Assembly (NCBI GenBank): GCA_938046755.1
Contig: CALIXC010000145.1
Coordinates: forward strand, 1-22,741
Reading direction: 5' to 3'
Source: an uncultured Lautropia sp.
GTDB lineage: Bacteria; Pseudomonadota; Gammaproteobacteria; Burkholderiales; Burkholderiaceae_E
DNA length: 22,741 nt
The position numbers and the translations under genes are program-made. Of the stretch, positions 15,566 through 22,741 are shown piece by piece; within the stretch, counting starts at the first letter, position 1, and every line of letters starts with the position of its first letter. The notes under the pieces were generated by a model, which saw only the letters and a program-made list of their open reading frames with translations, was not told the origin of the DNA and did not search any database.

Positions 15566-16639
15566 TCAGCCCCGCCGCAGCGCCAGCCGCCGCTCGCTCA
15601 CCCCCTCAGCCAGCGCCTCCAGCGCCGTCACGCTGCTGTCCCAGTCCAGGCAGCCATCCGTGATGCTGCGGCCATAAGTTGGCGTGCGCCCGGCCACCAG
15701 ATCCTCGCGTCCACCTGCGATGTTGCTCTCCACCATCACCCCGAAGATGCGCGACTCGCCATCGGCCAGCTGCCCGGCGATGTCCTGCGCCACCGGCACC
15801 TGGTTCTCGGGCTTCTTCTGGCTGTTGCCGTGCGAGCAGTCGATCATCAGCCGGCAGGCTAGCGCCGCATTGCCCGCCTCCACACAGGCGGCCTTCACGC
15901 TGTCACGGTCATAGTTGGGCACCTTGCCGCCGCGCAGGATGATGTGGCAGTCCTCATTGCCCGCCGTGGACACGATGGCCGTGTTGCCGCCCTTCGTCAC
16001 CGACAGGAAATGGTGCGGCTGCGACGACGCCTTGATCGCGTCCAGCGCAATGCGCACGTTACCGTCCGTCCCGTTCTTGAAGCCCACCGGACATGACAGC
16101 CCCGAAGCCAGCTCGCGGTGCACCTGCGACTCCGTCGTGCGCGCCCCGATGGCCCCCCACGAAATCAGGTCCGCAATGTATTGCGGCGTGATCATGTCCA
16201 GGAACTCAGTCCCCGCCGGCATGCCCATCGCATTGATGTCCAGCAGCAGCCCCCGCGCCAGCCGCAGCCCCTCGTTAATGTCGAAGCTGCCATCCAGCCG
16301 CGGATCGTTGATCAGCCCCTTCCAGCCCACCGTCGTGCGCGGCTTCTCAAAATACACCCGCATCACGATCTCCAGCCGGTCGCTGAAGCGCTTGCGCTGC
16401 TCCATCAGCCGCGTTGCATAGTCACGCGCAGCGGCCGGATCGTGGATCGAGCAGGGCCCGATCACCACCAGCAGCCGATCATCCATGCCATGCAGGATGC
16501 GATGGATCGTCTGGCGCGCCTTCGACACCGTGCCGGCCACCGCCGAACTCACCGGAAACTCCTTGATCAGATGCGCCGGCGTGACCAGCTCGTCCAGGGC
16601 CAGAATGCGCAGATCATCGGTTGTCGTGGCGGTACTCAT
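15566..16639 (-). CDS. aroG: 3-deoxy-7-phosphoheptulonate synthase, class I (DAHP synthase)
   Basis: This enzyme joins phosphoenolpyruvate and erythrose-4-phosphate, the first step of the shikimate pathway to aromatic amino acids. The 357 residues align end to end with the E. coli AroF/G/H type. VIGPCSIHDP holds the metal-binding Cys63; EKPRTTVGWKG (97-107), TESQVHRELASGLSCPVGFKNG, IDCSHGNSQK with the metal-binding His, GVMVESN with the Glu and ITDGCLDW with the Asp are all present. The first 30 residues match the part that carries feedback control in that type. Whether Phe, Tyr or Trp inhibits it cannot be told; the symbol aroG is by overall similarity. AAGGAG lies about ten bases before ATG 16639. 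It lies downstream of tldD, and an unusual leader and terminator separate them. Confidence 0.93.
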   Translation of the reverse strand: MSTATTTDDLRILALDELVTPAHLIKEFPVSSAVAGTVSKARQTIHRILHGMDDRLLVVIGPCSIHDPAAARDYATRLMEQRKRFSDRLEIVMRVYFEKPRTTVGWKGLINDPRLDGSFDINEGLRLARGLLLDINAMGMPAGTEFLDMITPQYIADLISWGAIGARTTESQVHRELASGLSCPVGFKNGTDGNVRIALDAIKASSQPHHFLSVTKGGNTAIVSTAGNEDCHIILRGGKVPNYDRDSVKAACVEAGNAALACRLMIDCSHGNSQKKPENQVPVAQDIAGQLADGESRIFGVMVESNIAGGREDLVAGRTPTYGRSITDGCLDWDSSVTALEALAEGVSERRLALRRG

Positions 16640-16771
16640 CAGCTTGAACTCCTTGGAAAGGGTGCCCCATGATCATCTTCATCCGGAAAGCCTGAAACGG
16701 AAGCAGACCATGAAGGGCCGGTACAGATTGGTTTCGGATCGTCCCGAACCCGCCGCCCTCTGCGACCGACG

Positions 16772-16806
16772 AAAAAAAACCGCCAGTCGCAGAACGCTGG
16801 CGGTTT
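16772..16806 (-). terminator. Intrinsic terminator or attenuator upstream of aroG
   Basis: On the minus strand, AAACCGCCAG and CTGGCGGTTT form a perfect 10-bp stem around a 10-base loop, followed by a run of eight T's (plus-strand A's at 16772-16779). It sits about 293 bases after the tldD stop and about 130 bases before aroG, so it either ends the tldD transcript or attenuates aroG. Confidence 0.88.
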
Positions 16807-16854
16807 CTTGGGTTGAAGCCCTCTTCGTGTTACCCGAGCATGGCCTGACCTGCC

Positions 16855-16870
16855 ATTCCGCCTGCGGAAT
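16855..16870. promoter_or_regulatory. 16-bp dyad ATTCCGC-CT-GCGGAAT, possible operator
   Basis: Perfect 7-bp arms with a 2-base centre, next to an AT-rich patch upstream of aroG. The size and symmetry suit a dimeric repressor site. No -35/-10 pair could be placed with confidence. Confidence 0.4.
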
Positions 16871-16965
16871 TGCACCAGAAAAAGCCAAAATAAAATCGGG
16901 CGGCGTGGAACACGAAAACGGATCTCGAAAGCAGAACGCGAAGAAAGCTTCAGGAACGGGAGCAA

Positions 16966-17024
16966 AGGCCACACCATGCAGACACGCTGCCGACAGGCAC
17001 GGAACCCCGTTCACAGTGTGGCCT
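16966..17024 (-). repeat. Inverted repeat enclosing two small hairpins
   Basis: AGGCCACAC (16966-16974) is perfectly complementary to GTGTGGCCT (17016-17024). Between them, ACGGGGTTCCGT and GCAGCGTGTCTGC on the minus strand can form two short hairpins, giving a three-way-junction shape. It starts about 75 bases downstream of the tldD stop. Confidence 0.5.
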
Positions 17025-17098
17025 AATGTAGGACAAAACCCCGGCCGGCGTCAAACACGGGTCAACCCTCACCCGTCAGAGCACCGGCCCGGCCCCCA

Positions 17099-18604
17099 TC
17101 AGGCTGTTCCCCCCACGGTCAGCCCCTCGATGCGCAGCGTGGGCTGGCCGACGCCTACCGGCACGCTCTGGCCGTCCTTGCCGCAGACACCGATGCCCGG
17201 ATCCAGACTCATGTCGTTGCCGATCATCGTCACCCGCGTCAGCGCATCCGGTCCGTTGCCGATGATGGTGGCCCCCTTCACCGGATACTGGATCTTGCCG
17301 TTCTCCACCCAGTAGGCTTCCGACGCCGAGAACACGAACTTGCCATTGGTGATGTCCACCTGCCCGCCACCGAAGTTCACGGCATACAGCCCGCGCTCCA
17401 GCGACGCCAGAATCTCCTCCGGCTCGTGCTTGCCGCCCAGCATGAAGGTATTGGTCATGCGCGGCATGGGCAGATGCGCAAAGGACTCACGCCGGCCATT
17501 GCCCGTCACCGGCACCTTCATCAGCCGTGCATTCAGCGAATCCTGCAGATAGCCCTTCAGCACCCCGTCCTCGATCAGCACGTTGCGCTGCGTGGGATTG
17601 CCCTCGTCATCGATATTGAGCGAGCCGCGCCGGTCGGGCAGCGTGCCGTCATCCAGCACCGTCACCCCCTTGGCCGCCACCCGCTCACCGATGCGCCCGG
17701 AAAACACCGACGACTTCTTGCGGTTGAAATCACCCTCCAGCCCGTGGCCCACCGCCTCGTGCAGCAGCACCCCGGGCCATCCCGGCCCCAGCACCACGCT
17801 CAGCACACCACCTGGTGCCGGCCGCGCCTCCAGATTCACCAGCGCCTGCCGCACCGCCTCGTCCACATAGGCAAACACCCTTTCGTCCAAGAAATAGTCC
17901 AGATCGAAACGGCCGCCACCGCCCGCATGACCCTGCTCGCGCCGGCCGTTCTGCTCGACGATCACCTGCACCGACACCCGCACCAGCGGCCGCACATCCG
18001 CCGCCAGCACCCCGTCCGAACGCATCACCATCACCACGTCATGCTCGGCAGCAAGACCTGCCATCACCTGCGTCACCCGCGGATCCTTGCGACGCGCATA
18101 AGCCTCGATCCGCTGCAGCAGCCCCACCTTGCCGGCCGCCTCCATCGAAGCAATCGGATCATCCATCCCGTACAGCAGGCGCGGTGCCTTCCTGCGCCCA
18201 CGCCGCCGGGCCGGCGCAGCCTGCGCATCCCCCACCCGCGTGCGCCCCGAACGGCCACTGCGCGCAATCGTGCGCGTTGCATCCGCCGCCGACATCAGCG
18301 CCTGCGCGTTGATCTCGTCCGAATACGCAAAGGCCGAACGATCCCCCGAGACCGCACGGACCCCCACCCCCTGCTCGATCGCAAAGCTGCCCGACTTGAC
18401 GATGCCCTCGTCCAGGCTCCAGCCCTCGCTGCGGGTGTACTGGAAATACAGGTCCGCGTAATCCACCTTGTGTTCGAAAATCCGCCCGATGGCCCCGTTC
18501 AGGTCCTTCACATCCAGACCATGCGGCTCCAGCAGGACACTCCGCGCCACCGCCAGCGGATCACCCGCCGCATCATTCCGATTCATTGCCGTATTCGTTT
18601 CCAT
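17099..18604 (-). CDS. tldD: Metalloprotease TldD
   Basis: TldD partners with TldE (PmbA) as a zinc protease that matures small peptides such as microcin B17 and degrades CcdA antitoxin; in most bacteria its main substrates are unknown. The 501-residue product carries the active-site HEAVGHGLEGD (HExxxH; His282, Glu283, His287) and the C-terminal YPVKGATIIGNG and GVCGKDGQS-type stretches of the family. An Arg-rich loop at about 130-142 (PARRRGRRKAPR) is longer than in E. coli. ATG 18604 and ATG 18586 are both possible starts; neither has a strong ribosome binding site. It follows the nitrilase-family gene after about 70 bases and precedes aroG. From memory, nitrilase-tldD-aroG is a common order in betaproteobacteria. 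The partner tldE is not in the window. Confidence 0.92.
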   Translation of the reverse strand: METNTAMNRNDAAGDPLAVARSVLLEPHGLDVKDLNGAIGRIFEHKVDYADLYFQYTRSEGWSLDEGIVKSGSFAIEQGVGVRAVSGDRSAFAYSDEINAQALMSAADATRTIARSGRSGRTRVGDAQAAPARRRGRRKAPRLLYGMDDPIASMEAAGKVGLLQRIEAYARRKDPRVTQVMAGLAAEHDVVMVMRSDGVLAADVRPLVRVSVQVIVEQNGRREQGHAGGGGRFDLDYFLDERVFAYVDEAVRQALVNLEARPAPGGVLSVVLGPGWPGVLLHEAVGHGLEGDFNRKKSSVFSGRIGERVAAKGVTVLDDGTLPDRRGSLNIDDEGNPTQRNVLIEDGVLKGYLQDSLNARLMKVPVTGNGRRESFAHLPMPRMTNTFMLGGKHEPEEILASLERGLYAVNFGGGQVDITNGKFVFSASEAYWVENGKIQYPVKGATIIGNGPDALTRVTMIGNDMSLDPGIGVCGKDGQSVPVGVGQPTLRIEGLTVGGTA

Positions 18605-18673
18605 CAAAGTCACTGACTCAAAATCCCTCACGACATCCCGCTGCCACCGGGGGCAGCCCCATCTGCGCGCCTG

Positions 18674-19513
18674 TCAAAGCACCCGATGCCGCAGCGCCGG
18701 CAGGCTCTCGCGCACCGAGGCCAGCCGTTCCGTATCCATCTCTGCCATCACCACGCCTTCCCCTTCGGGCAGCACCGCACACACCTCGCCCCACGGGTCC
18801 ACCAGCATGGAATGCCCCCACGTCCGCCGGCCCGACGGATGCGTGCCGCCCTGGCCCGAAGCCAGCACATAGCACTGCCCCTCCACCGCGCGGGCACGCA
18901 GCAGCAGTTCCCAGTGCGCCTGCCCCGTCGTGTAGGTGAAAGCCGCCGGCATCACCATCAGGTCCAGAGGAGCCATCTGCCGGTACAGCTCCGGAAAGCG
19001 CAGGTCATAACAGACCGACAGGCCCACCCGCAGCAAGGCCCCATCCACCGGCACGTCCGCCACCACCGGCGTGCGCCCCGGGTGAATGGCCACGGACTCG
19101 TCATACGACTCGTCGCCCCGCTGGAAGCCGAACAGGTGGATCTTGTCATAGCGCGCCAGCCGTCGCCCGTCCGGGCCATACACCAGCAGGCTGTTGCACA
19201 CCTTGTTGATCTTCGGCGAGCGCATCGGCACCGTCCCGCCCAGCACCGTCATCCCGTACCGGTGGGCTGCATCCGACAGGAAGCACTGCAGGGGCACCTC
19301 CGCGTCGGCCTGCATCGGCCACTCGCCCGCATCCGGCTCCATGATGCCCAGCTTGTCGCGGTCATTGCCGCTCATCAGGCAGAAATACTCCGGCAGCAGC
19401 GCCAGCTTCGCGCCCTGCTTCGCCGCCTGCGCCAGCAGGCCATCGGCCACCTCCAGGTTCCGGTCCACATCCGGCCCGGACACCATCTGCACCGCTGCCA
19501 CCTTGATCTTCAT
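18674..19513 (-). CDS. Nitrilase-superfamily amidase (carbon-nitrogen hydrolase)
   Basis: The 279-residue product has the Glu-Lys-Cys catalytic triad of the superfamily: Glu42 in LLPEYF, Lys124 in RYDKIHLF, and nucleophile Cys168 in LSVCYDLRFPELYR. These surroundings resemble the Nit1/Nit2 branch, whose members hydrolyse deaminated glutathione or omega-amides such as alpha-ketoglutaramate; the exact substrate is not readable. The start at 19513 is supported by GAGGA six to seven bases upstream; an in-frame ATG at 19519 abuts the same element and is too close. It is the first gene of the minus-strand run with tldD. In related betaproteobacteria a large YhdP-type gene often lies upstream, and none is seen here, which fits the sequence changing source soon after. 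Confidence 0.88.
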   Translation of the reverse strand: MKIKVAAVQMVSGPDVDRNLEVADGLLAQAAKQGAKLALLPEYFCLMSGNDRDKLGIMEPDAGEWPMQADAEVPLQCFLSDAAHRYGMTVLGGTVPMRSPKINKVCNSLLVYGPDGRRLARYDKIHLFGFQRGDESYDESVAIHPGRTPVVADVPVDGALLRVGLSVCYDLRFPELYRQMAPLDLMVMPAAFTYTTGQAHWELLLRARAVEGQCYVLASGQGGTHPSGRRTWGHSMLVDPWGEVCAVLPEGEGVVMAEMDTERLASVRESLPALRHRVL

Positions 19514-20256
19514 AACCATTCCTCGTTGGGTCGGCCTGCATCCTAACGCAAACGACGTGCAGCGGCAGCCCCGGCCCTTCAGCAACGCCCCTCCATGGCG
19601 TCCATACCGCGCCATCGCTGCCCGCCGCCCATCCGGCCCCCTTCCCGCACTCGGCGCCCCCCGGCGACCGCCCGACGCCTGCCCTCTACAAAGTGTGGCG
19701 AAAACTGCCACGATGACTCCCGGTACCTGGCACGGACATTCGGCATACCGGAACCCGACGCCGAAAGCCATGACAGGCACCGGACAGATCGCCAACACCG
19801 GCAGACGACCATGCCAGAGACAGAACGCCACGACATGGACACGACGCCGTCATCCCTTTCGTGAGACAGACCGACATGGCAACCCAGAACAACATGACCA
19901 AACAACCGTCGCAGCCCCAGGCTGCGGCACCCCGCGCCGACAAACGTAAAAGAAACAGATGCTGCACATTATCCAATCATGCCCTAGCCTCTTCAAAACA
20001 AATGAAAATATTAAAAACCCACCCACATCGCAATCTAATACTTCCCAATCTCCCTATTTAAGTTTGCTTATCAATAAAAACAGACAAAGCAGCCCAAGAA
20101 TATTCAAAAAATATCTTTGAATTCAATATTTATATCAAGCCTTCATTATAAAAATAATATAAACACCCCATTTATTAATTATATTACTGTCAACACTCTG
20201 ATTTTGTGCTATATTGTGACGAAATAACCATTATTCAGAAATTGAGAAGAAAATTT
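19514..20256. other. Gene-free stretch containing the second join of unlike DNA
   Basis: About 740 bases. The left part (to about 19,940) is GC-rich like the preceding genes and has no convincing gene. A short plus frame from ATG 19876 (MATQNNMTKQPSQPQAAAP, then PRADKR) could be the start of a gene cut off at the join. From about 19,960 to 20,256 the DNA is strongly AT-rich and noncoding, leading into hisC. A perfect 6-bp hairpin GCAGCC-CCA-GGCTGC lies at 19911-19925. Confidence 0.6.
20187..20215 (+). promoter_or_regulatory. Probable hisC promoter with extended -10
   Basis: CTGTCA (20187-20192), 17 bases, then TATATT (20210-20215) preceded by TGC, which forms an extended -10. Both boxes are in the AT-rich stretch about 45 bases upstream of the hisC ATG, so hisC-hisB can be transcribed from here. 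Confidence 0.55.
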
Positions 20257-21336
20257 ATGAAAACCGCCTCCGACTTCATCCGCGACGACATCAAATCCAT
20301 GTCCGCCTACCGAATTGCCGACTTGTCCGAAGGCTTCATCAAGCTGGATGCAATGGAAAGCCCGTATCATCCGTTTGCCCGTTTTCCCGAGCTGTCAAAC
20401 GAATGGCTGCGGCTGATTGCCCAAGCGCAGATTCATCTTTACCCCAATCCCGCCGCCAGCGGGCTGCAGGAAACTTTAAGAAAAGCCTTCGATATTCCTG
20501 AATCTGCCGCCATCGCTTTAGGAAACGGCTCGGACGAGTTAATCCAATTCATGACCCTGCTCGTTGCCCAATCTGGCGCAACCATGCTCGCGGTTGAACC
20601 GAGTTTTGTAATGTATCGGCACAATGCCGAGCTGTACGGCATGAATTATGTCGGCGTGCCGCTCAATGAAGATTTCACGCTTGATTTGCCCGCCGTTTTA
20701 TCTGCCATTGACAAACATCAGCCCGCGCTGATTTTCATCGCCTATCCGAACAATCCGACAGGCGTATGCTTCCGCCGCGAAGAAGTCGAAGCCATTATCC
20801 GCGCGGCGCGCGGCATCGTCGTTGTCGATGAAGCATACGGCGCATTCAGCCGCGACAGTTTTCTGCCGCAGGCGGGCAGCATCGAAAATCTGGTCGTGAT
20901 GCGCACCATCAGCAAAATCGGTTTTGCCGGACTGCGCATCGGCTATGCGGCAGGAAGCCCCGCCGTAATGGGCGAGCTGGCGAAAATCCTGCCGCCCTAC
21001 AATATGAACCAATTAAGCTTGGCGACCGCCAAATTCGCCCTGCAACACCACGACGCGATTCAGACGACCATCGATATTTTGAAAGCCGAACGCGAACGCG
21101 TTTTCAGCGAATTGTCCGCCATAGGTCGTCTGAAAGCCTTCCCCAGCGAAGCGAATTTCATTACCGTACGCGTTCCCGATGCAGACGCATTGTTTAACAC
21201 GCTTAAAGAAAACCGCATCCTGATTAAGAAACTCCACGGCACGCATCCGCTTTTGGCGCAGTGCGTCCGCATTACCATCGGCAGTCCCGAGCAAAACGAT
21301 GCCGTACTGGACATTATCCGCAAGCTTTATGCCTGA
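20257..21336 (+). CDS. hisC: Histidinol-phosphate aminotransferase
   Basis: HisC transfers an amino group from glutamate to imidazole-acetol phosphate in histidine synthesis. The 359-residue product is a fold-type I PLP enzyme: GNGSDELI (89-96), YPNNPTG (163-169), VVVDEAYGAF with Asp191 and Tyr194, and the PLP Lys220 in RTISKIGFAGLRIGY with the phosphate-binding Arg. Length is normal. ATG 20257 gives the usual family N-terminus (KTASDFIRDDI), with a GAGAAG ribosome binding site; an ATG at 20206 would add 17 unlike residues and overlap the promoter. Thirty bases separate it from hisB on the same strand. A DNA uptake sequence lies inside the gene. Codon use and GC differ sharply from the genes before 19,940 and match Neisseria. 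Confidence 0.93.
   Translation: MKTASDFIRDDIKSMSAYRIADLSEGFIKLDAMESPYHPFARFPELSNEWLRLIAQAQIHLYPNPAASGLQETLRKAFDIPESAAIALGNGSDELIQFMTLLVAQSGATMLAVEPSFVMYRHNAELYGMNYVGVPLNEDFTLDLPAVLSAIDKHQPALIFIAYPNNPTGVCFRREEVEAIIRAARGIVVVDEAYGAFSRDSFLPQAGSIENLVVMRTISKIGFAGLRIGYAAGSPAVMGELAKILPPYNMNQLSLATAKFALQHHDAIQTTIDILKAERERVFSELSAIGRLKAFPSEANFITVRVPDADALFNTLKENRILIKKLHGTHPLLAQCVRITIGSPEQNDAVLDIIRKLYA
21123..21134 (+). other. DNA uptake sequence AGGTCGTCTGAA inside hisC
   Basis: The exact 12-mer used by part of the genus Neisseria for transformation, the variant associated with the N. mucosa group, occurs in the hisC coding frame, encoding Gly-Arg-Leu-Lys. Other copies occur at the 3' side of hisB. None are present before about 20,000. 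Confidence 0.88.
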
Positions 21337-21365
21337 TTTTTTAAAACCTCACAGAGAGTAAACCT

Positions 21366-22346
21366 ATGACCATCACTCAACTTCACCTTGCCAATTTCCT
21401 GCAGCTTGTCGAAGAAGCAGGCTCGCTGACCAAACTTGCCCGCAAATGCGGTTACGACAACGCGGCATCCCTGTCCCAGCTGAAACGCCGCCTTGAAGAG
21501 CAGGCAGAAGACGAAAAAGCGCGCGGCATCCGCCCCAGCCTTGCCGCCAAACTCGAAGCCGGCATGCACAAACGCAAAGGCTGGTTAAACCGCGACCACA
21601 GCAAAGACAAAGAAAAAGCCGCAGCCGCCGAAGCCGCCCGCCAAGAGCGTGCCGCCCAAGCAGCCGCAGCCGCCGCACCGGCATTCCATATGCCCGCAGA
21701 AGGCCGCGCAGTCAGCATCACCCGCAACACCAGCGAAACCCAAATCACCCTCAGCCTCAACCTCGACGGCACCGGACAATACCGCCTCGACACCGGCGTC
21801 CCCTTCCTTGAGCATATGCTTGCCCAAGTCGCCCGCCACGGCATGATCGACCTCGACATCACCTGCAAAGGCGATTTGCACATCGACGACCACCACACCG
21901 TCGAAGACATCGGCATCGTACTCGGACAAGCCCTGAAACAAGCCTTAGGCAGCAAAGCCGGCATCCGCCGCTACGGTCATGCCTACGTTCCGCTCGACGA
22001 AGCCTTGAGCCGCGTTGTCATCGACCTCTCGGGCCGTCCCGGACTCGTGTACAACATCGACTTCACCCGCGCCCTCATCGGACGTTTTGACGTTGACCTG
22101 TTTGAAGAATTCTTCCACGGCGTCGTCAACCACAGCATGATGACCCTGCACATCGACAACCTCAGCGGCCACAATGCCCACCACCAAGCCGAAACTGTAT
22201 TCAAAGCCTTCGGCCGCGCCCTGCGCATGGCGGCAGAATACGACCCGCGTATGGCAGGACAAACCCCGTCCACCAAAGGCACCTTGAGCGACGAATCCGT
22301 TGCCGTTGAAGTTACCGTTGAAGAAGAAGCGCAAAGCGAAGCGTAA
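21366..22346 (+). CDS. hisB: Imidazoleglycerol-phosphate dehydratase with N-terminal HTH domain
   Basis: HisB dehydrates imidazoleglycerol phosphate to imidazole-acetol phosphate, the substrate of the HisC enzyme encoded just upstream. The catalytic domain is residues about 111 to 305, with LEHMLAQVARHG, the metal-binding DDHHTVEDIGI (174-184), and the second signature HSMMTLHID followed by GHNAHHQAETVFKAFG. The domain alone is normally about 195 residues; here there are 326. Residues 1-76 look like a phage-repressor-type helix-turn-helix (LVEEAGSLTKLARKCGY, then SLSQLKRRL, and RKGWLN near its end like the GKPxGWLD motif of such repressors). Residues 77-110 are a charged Ala/Glu/Lys linker. 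About 20 acidic residues close the protein. The ATG at 21366 has only a weak AGAGAG upstream. An extension of this kind is known to me in Neisseria HisB, but its role is not. Confidence 0.92.
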   Translation: MTITQLHLANFLQLVEEAGSLTKLARKCGYDNAASLSQLKRRLEEQAEDEKARGIRPSLAAKLEAGMHKRKGWLNRDHSKDKEKAAAAEAARQERAAQAAAAAAPAFHMPAEGRAVSITRNTSETQITLSLNLDGTGQYRLDTGVPFLEHMLAQVARHGMIDLDITCKGDLHIDDHHTVEDIGIVLGQALKQALGSKAGIRRYGHAYVPLDEALSRVVIDLSGRPGLVYNIDFTRALIGRFDVDLFEEFFHGVVNHSMMTLHIDNLSGHNAHHQAETVFKAFGRALRMAAEYDPRMAGQTPSTKGTLSDESVAVEVTVEEEAQSEA

Positions 22347-22358
22347 TCCGCTTTAAAA

Positions 22359-22402
22359 AAGGTCGTCTGAAAACCGGGAAATAGGTTTTCAGACGACCTT
22401 TG
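22359..22402 (+). terminator. Terminator of hisB made of two inverted DNA uptake sequences
   Basis: A perfect 18-bp stem (22359-22376 with 22385-22402) encloses an 8-base loop. Each arm contains AGGTCGTCTGAA (22361-22372; reverse copy 22389-22400). It begins 12 bases after the hisB stop, the usual Neisseria pairing of uptake sequence and terminator. Confidence 0.92.
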
Positions 22403-22732
22403 CGTTTGCAGCAGGCATTGTTCCAAACAGCAATCGGCAAAAACATCGCAAATGAAAGCAGAAAGCATCCGCCCTCTTTCCCTCATCGATGTAAATCCAT
22501 CTTAAATCGCAGACAACCCAAAATAAAAATCCATAGCCCAAATCTCATCCACAGATTCCGTTCTTCAAAAGCATCTTGTCAAACCACGCACCCTGTTTCC
22601 CCTATCATTACCCACAAACCCCAAAAGGTCGTCTGAAAACAGGCATAACAAATTTTCAGACGACCTCCGATTTGTCAAACCCGCCCGATTTATGGGAAAA
22701 TCGCACGATTGAATTTAACGAAGGGCGACACC
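22403..22732. other. Gene-free stretch downstream of hisB
   Basis: Apart from the second uptake-sequence pair, no gene is supported. Near the end, TTGTCA (22672-22677) and GAAAAT (22696-22701), 18 bases apart, are a weak promoter candidate for the next gene. Confidence 0.45.
22626..22666. terminator. Second inverted pair of DNA uptake sequences
   Basis: AGGTCGTCTGAAAA (22626-22639) and its exact complement (22653-22666) form a 14-bp stem around a 13-base loop. There is no T-run beyond two bases, so termination is weaker. It lies in a gene-free region and may end a gene on the other strand or mark a deleted one. Confidence 0.75.
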
Positions 22733-22741
22733 GTGTTAGAC
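22733..22741 (+). CDS. Possible first codons of a further gene, cut by the window end
   Basis: GTG TTA GAC at the very end follows an AAGGG ribosome-binding-like stretch (about 22,721-22,725) and a weak promoter. Only three codons are inside the window, so no product can be named, and the call is tentative. Confidence 0.3.

Larger units (their letters stand above)
16640..17098 (-). other. Long untranslated stretch between tldD and aroG
   Basis: About 460 bases with no convincing gene, lower in GC than the neighbours. On the minus strand, in order, it holds a large inverted repeat (16966-17024), an AT-rich patch (about 16880-16905), a 16-bp dyad (16855-16870), a strong intrinsic terminator (16772-16806) and then about 130 bases to aroG. 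Open frames here cross the terminator and have no family-like content. It may be the tldD 3' end plus the aroG promoter, or a regulated aroG leader. Confidence 0.6.

Noticed and set aside
16639..16977. Minus-strand frame ahead of aroG as a leader peptide
   Set aside because: It runs straight through the terminator and overlaps the aroG start; it has a few Trp and Phe residues but no run of aromatic codons placed before the hairpin.
17426..18616. 396-residue plus-strand frame opposite tldD
   Set aside because: His/Arg/Pro-rich composition is typical of an antisense shadow; the minus frame encodes intact TldD.
1..22741. CRISPR arrays, tRNA or rRNA genes, insertion sequences, prophage genes
   Set aside because: I looked for regularly spaced repeats, tRNA-like cloverleaf sequences, transposase motifs and phage genes on both strands and saw none.

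Overview
The window reads as three pieces from three different bacteria joined in one sequence. Positions 1 to about 1,700 look like a high-GC actinobacterium of the Coriobacteriia (Olsenella/Atopobium type). Positions about 1,700-19,940 look like a high-GC betaproteobacterium of the Burkholderiales; Lautropia is only a guess, from its habitat. Positions about 19,960-22,741 are Neisseria, shown by AGGTCGTCTGAA DNA uptake sequences, lower GC and a hisC-hisB pair. All three groups live in the human mouth, so a mis-joined oral metagenome contig is the simplest explanation. The first join lies inside glgB, in a stretch conserved in every branching enzyme, and keeps the reading frame. The second lies in a gene-free stretch near 19,940-19,990.

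Layout. Left edge: a truncated minus-strand membrane metallopeptidase (DUF3267 type, HELIH) diverges from the chimeric glgB, which carries a long Ala/Lys/Pro tail. A bidirectional terminator (2,882-2,925) separates glgB from two minus-strand BMP-family substrate-binding proteins with no permease beside them. Next come a minus-strand lipoate-ligase-like protein, a divergent cysteine synthase (cysK), a minus-strand TauE/SafE exporter, a plus-strand lipoprotein with a VirB9-like and an OmpA-like part, and a convergent phospholipid-methyltransferase-like gene. A plus-strand OmpR/EnvZ-type two-component pair follows, then a periplasmic SIMPL-domain protein. The minus-strand run 19,513 to 14,693 holds a nitrilase-family amidase, tldD, a class I DAHP synthase (aroG type) and a protein with a lone cyclic-nucleotide-binding domain.

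The Neisseria end holds a likely hisC promoter, hisC, hisB with an N-terminal repressor-like helix-turn-helix domain, a terminator built from two inverted uptake sequences, a second such pair, and possibly the first codons of another gene.

Most single genes are housekeeping functions. I see no complete new defence, mobile or biosynthetic system. The best leads are the chimeric joins, the HTH-HisB fusion, the structured region and terminator upstream of aroG, the tandem repeat against the -10 box of the two-component operon, the VirB9/OmpA-like lipoprotein and the tailed GlgB. Family names come from recognising motifs by eye, without database searches.
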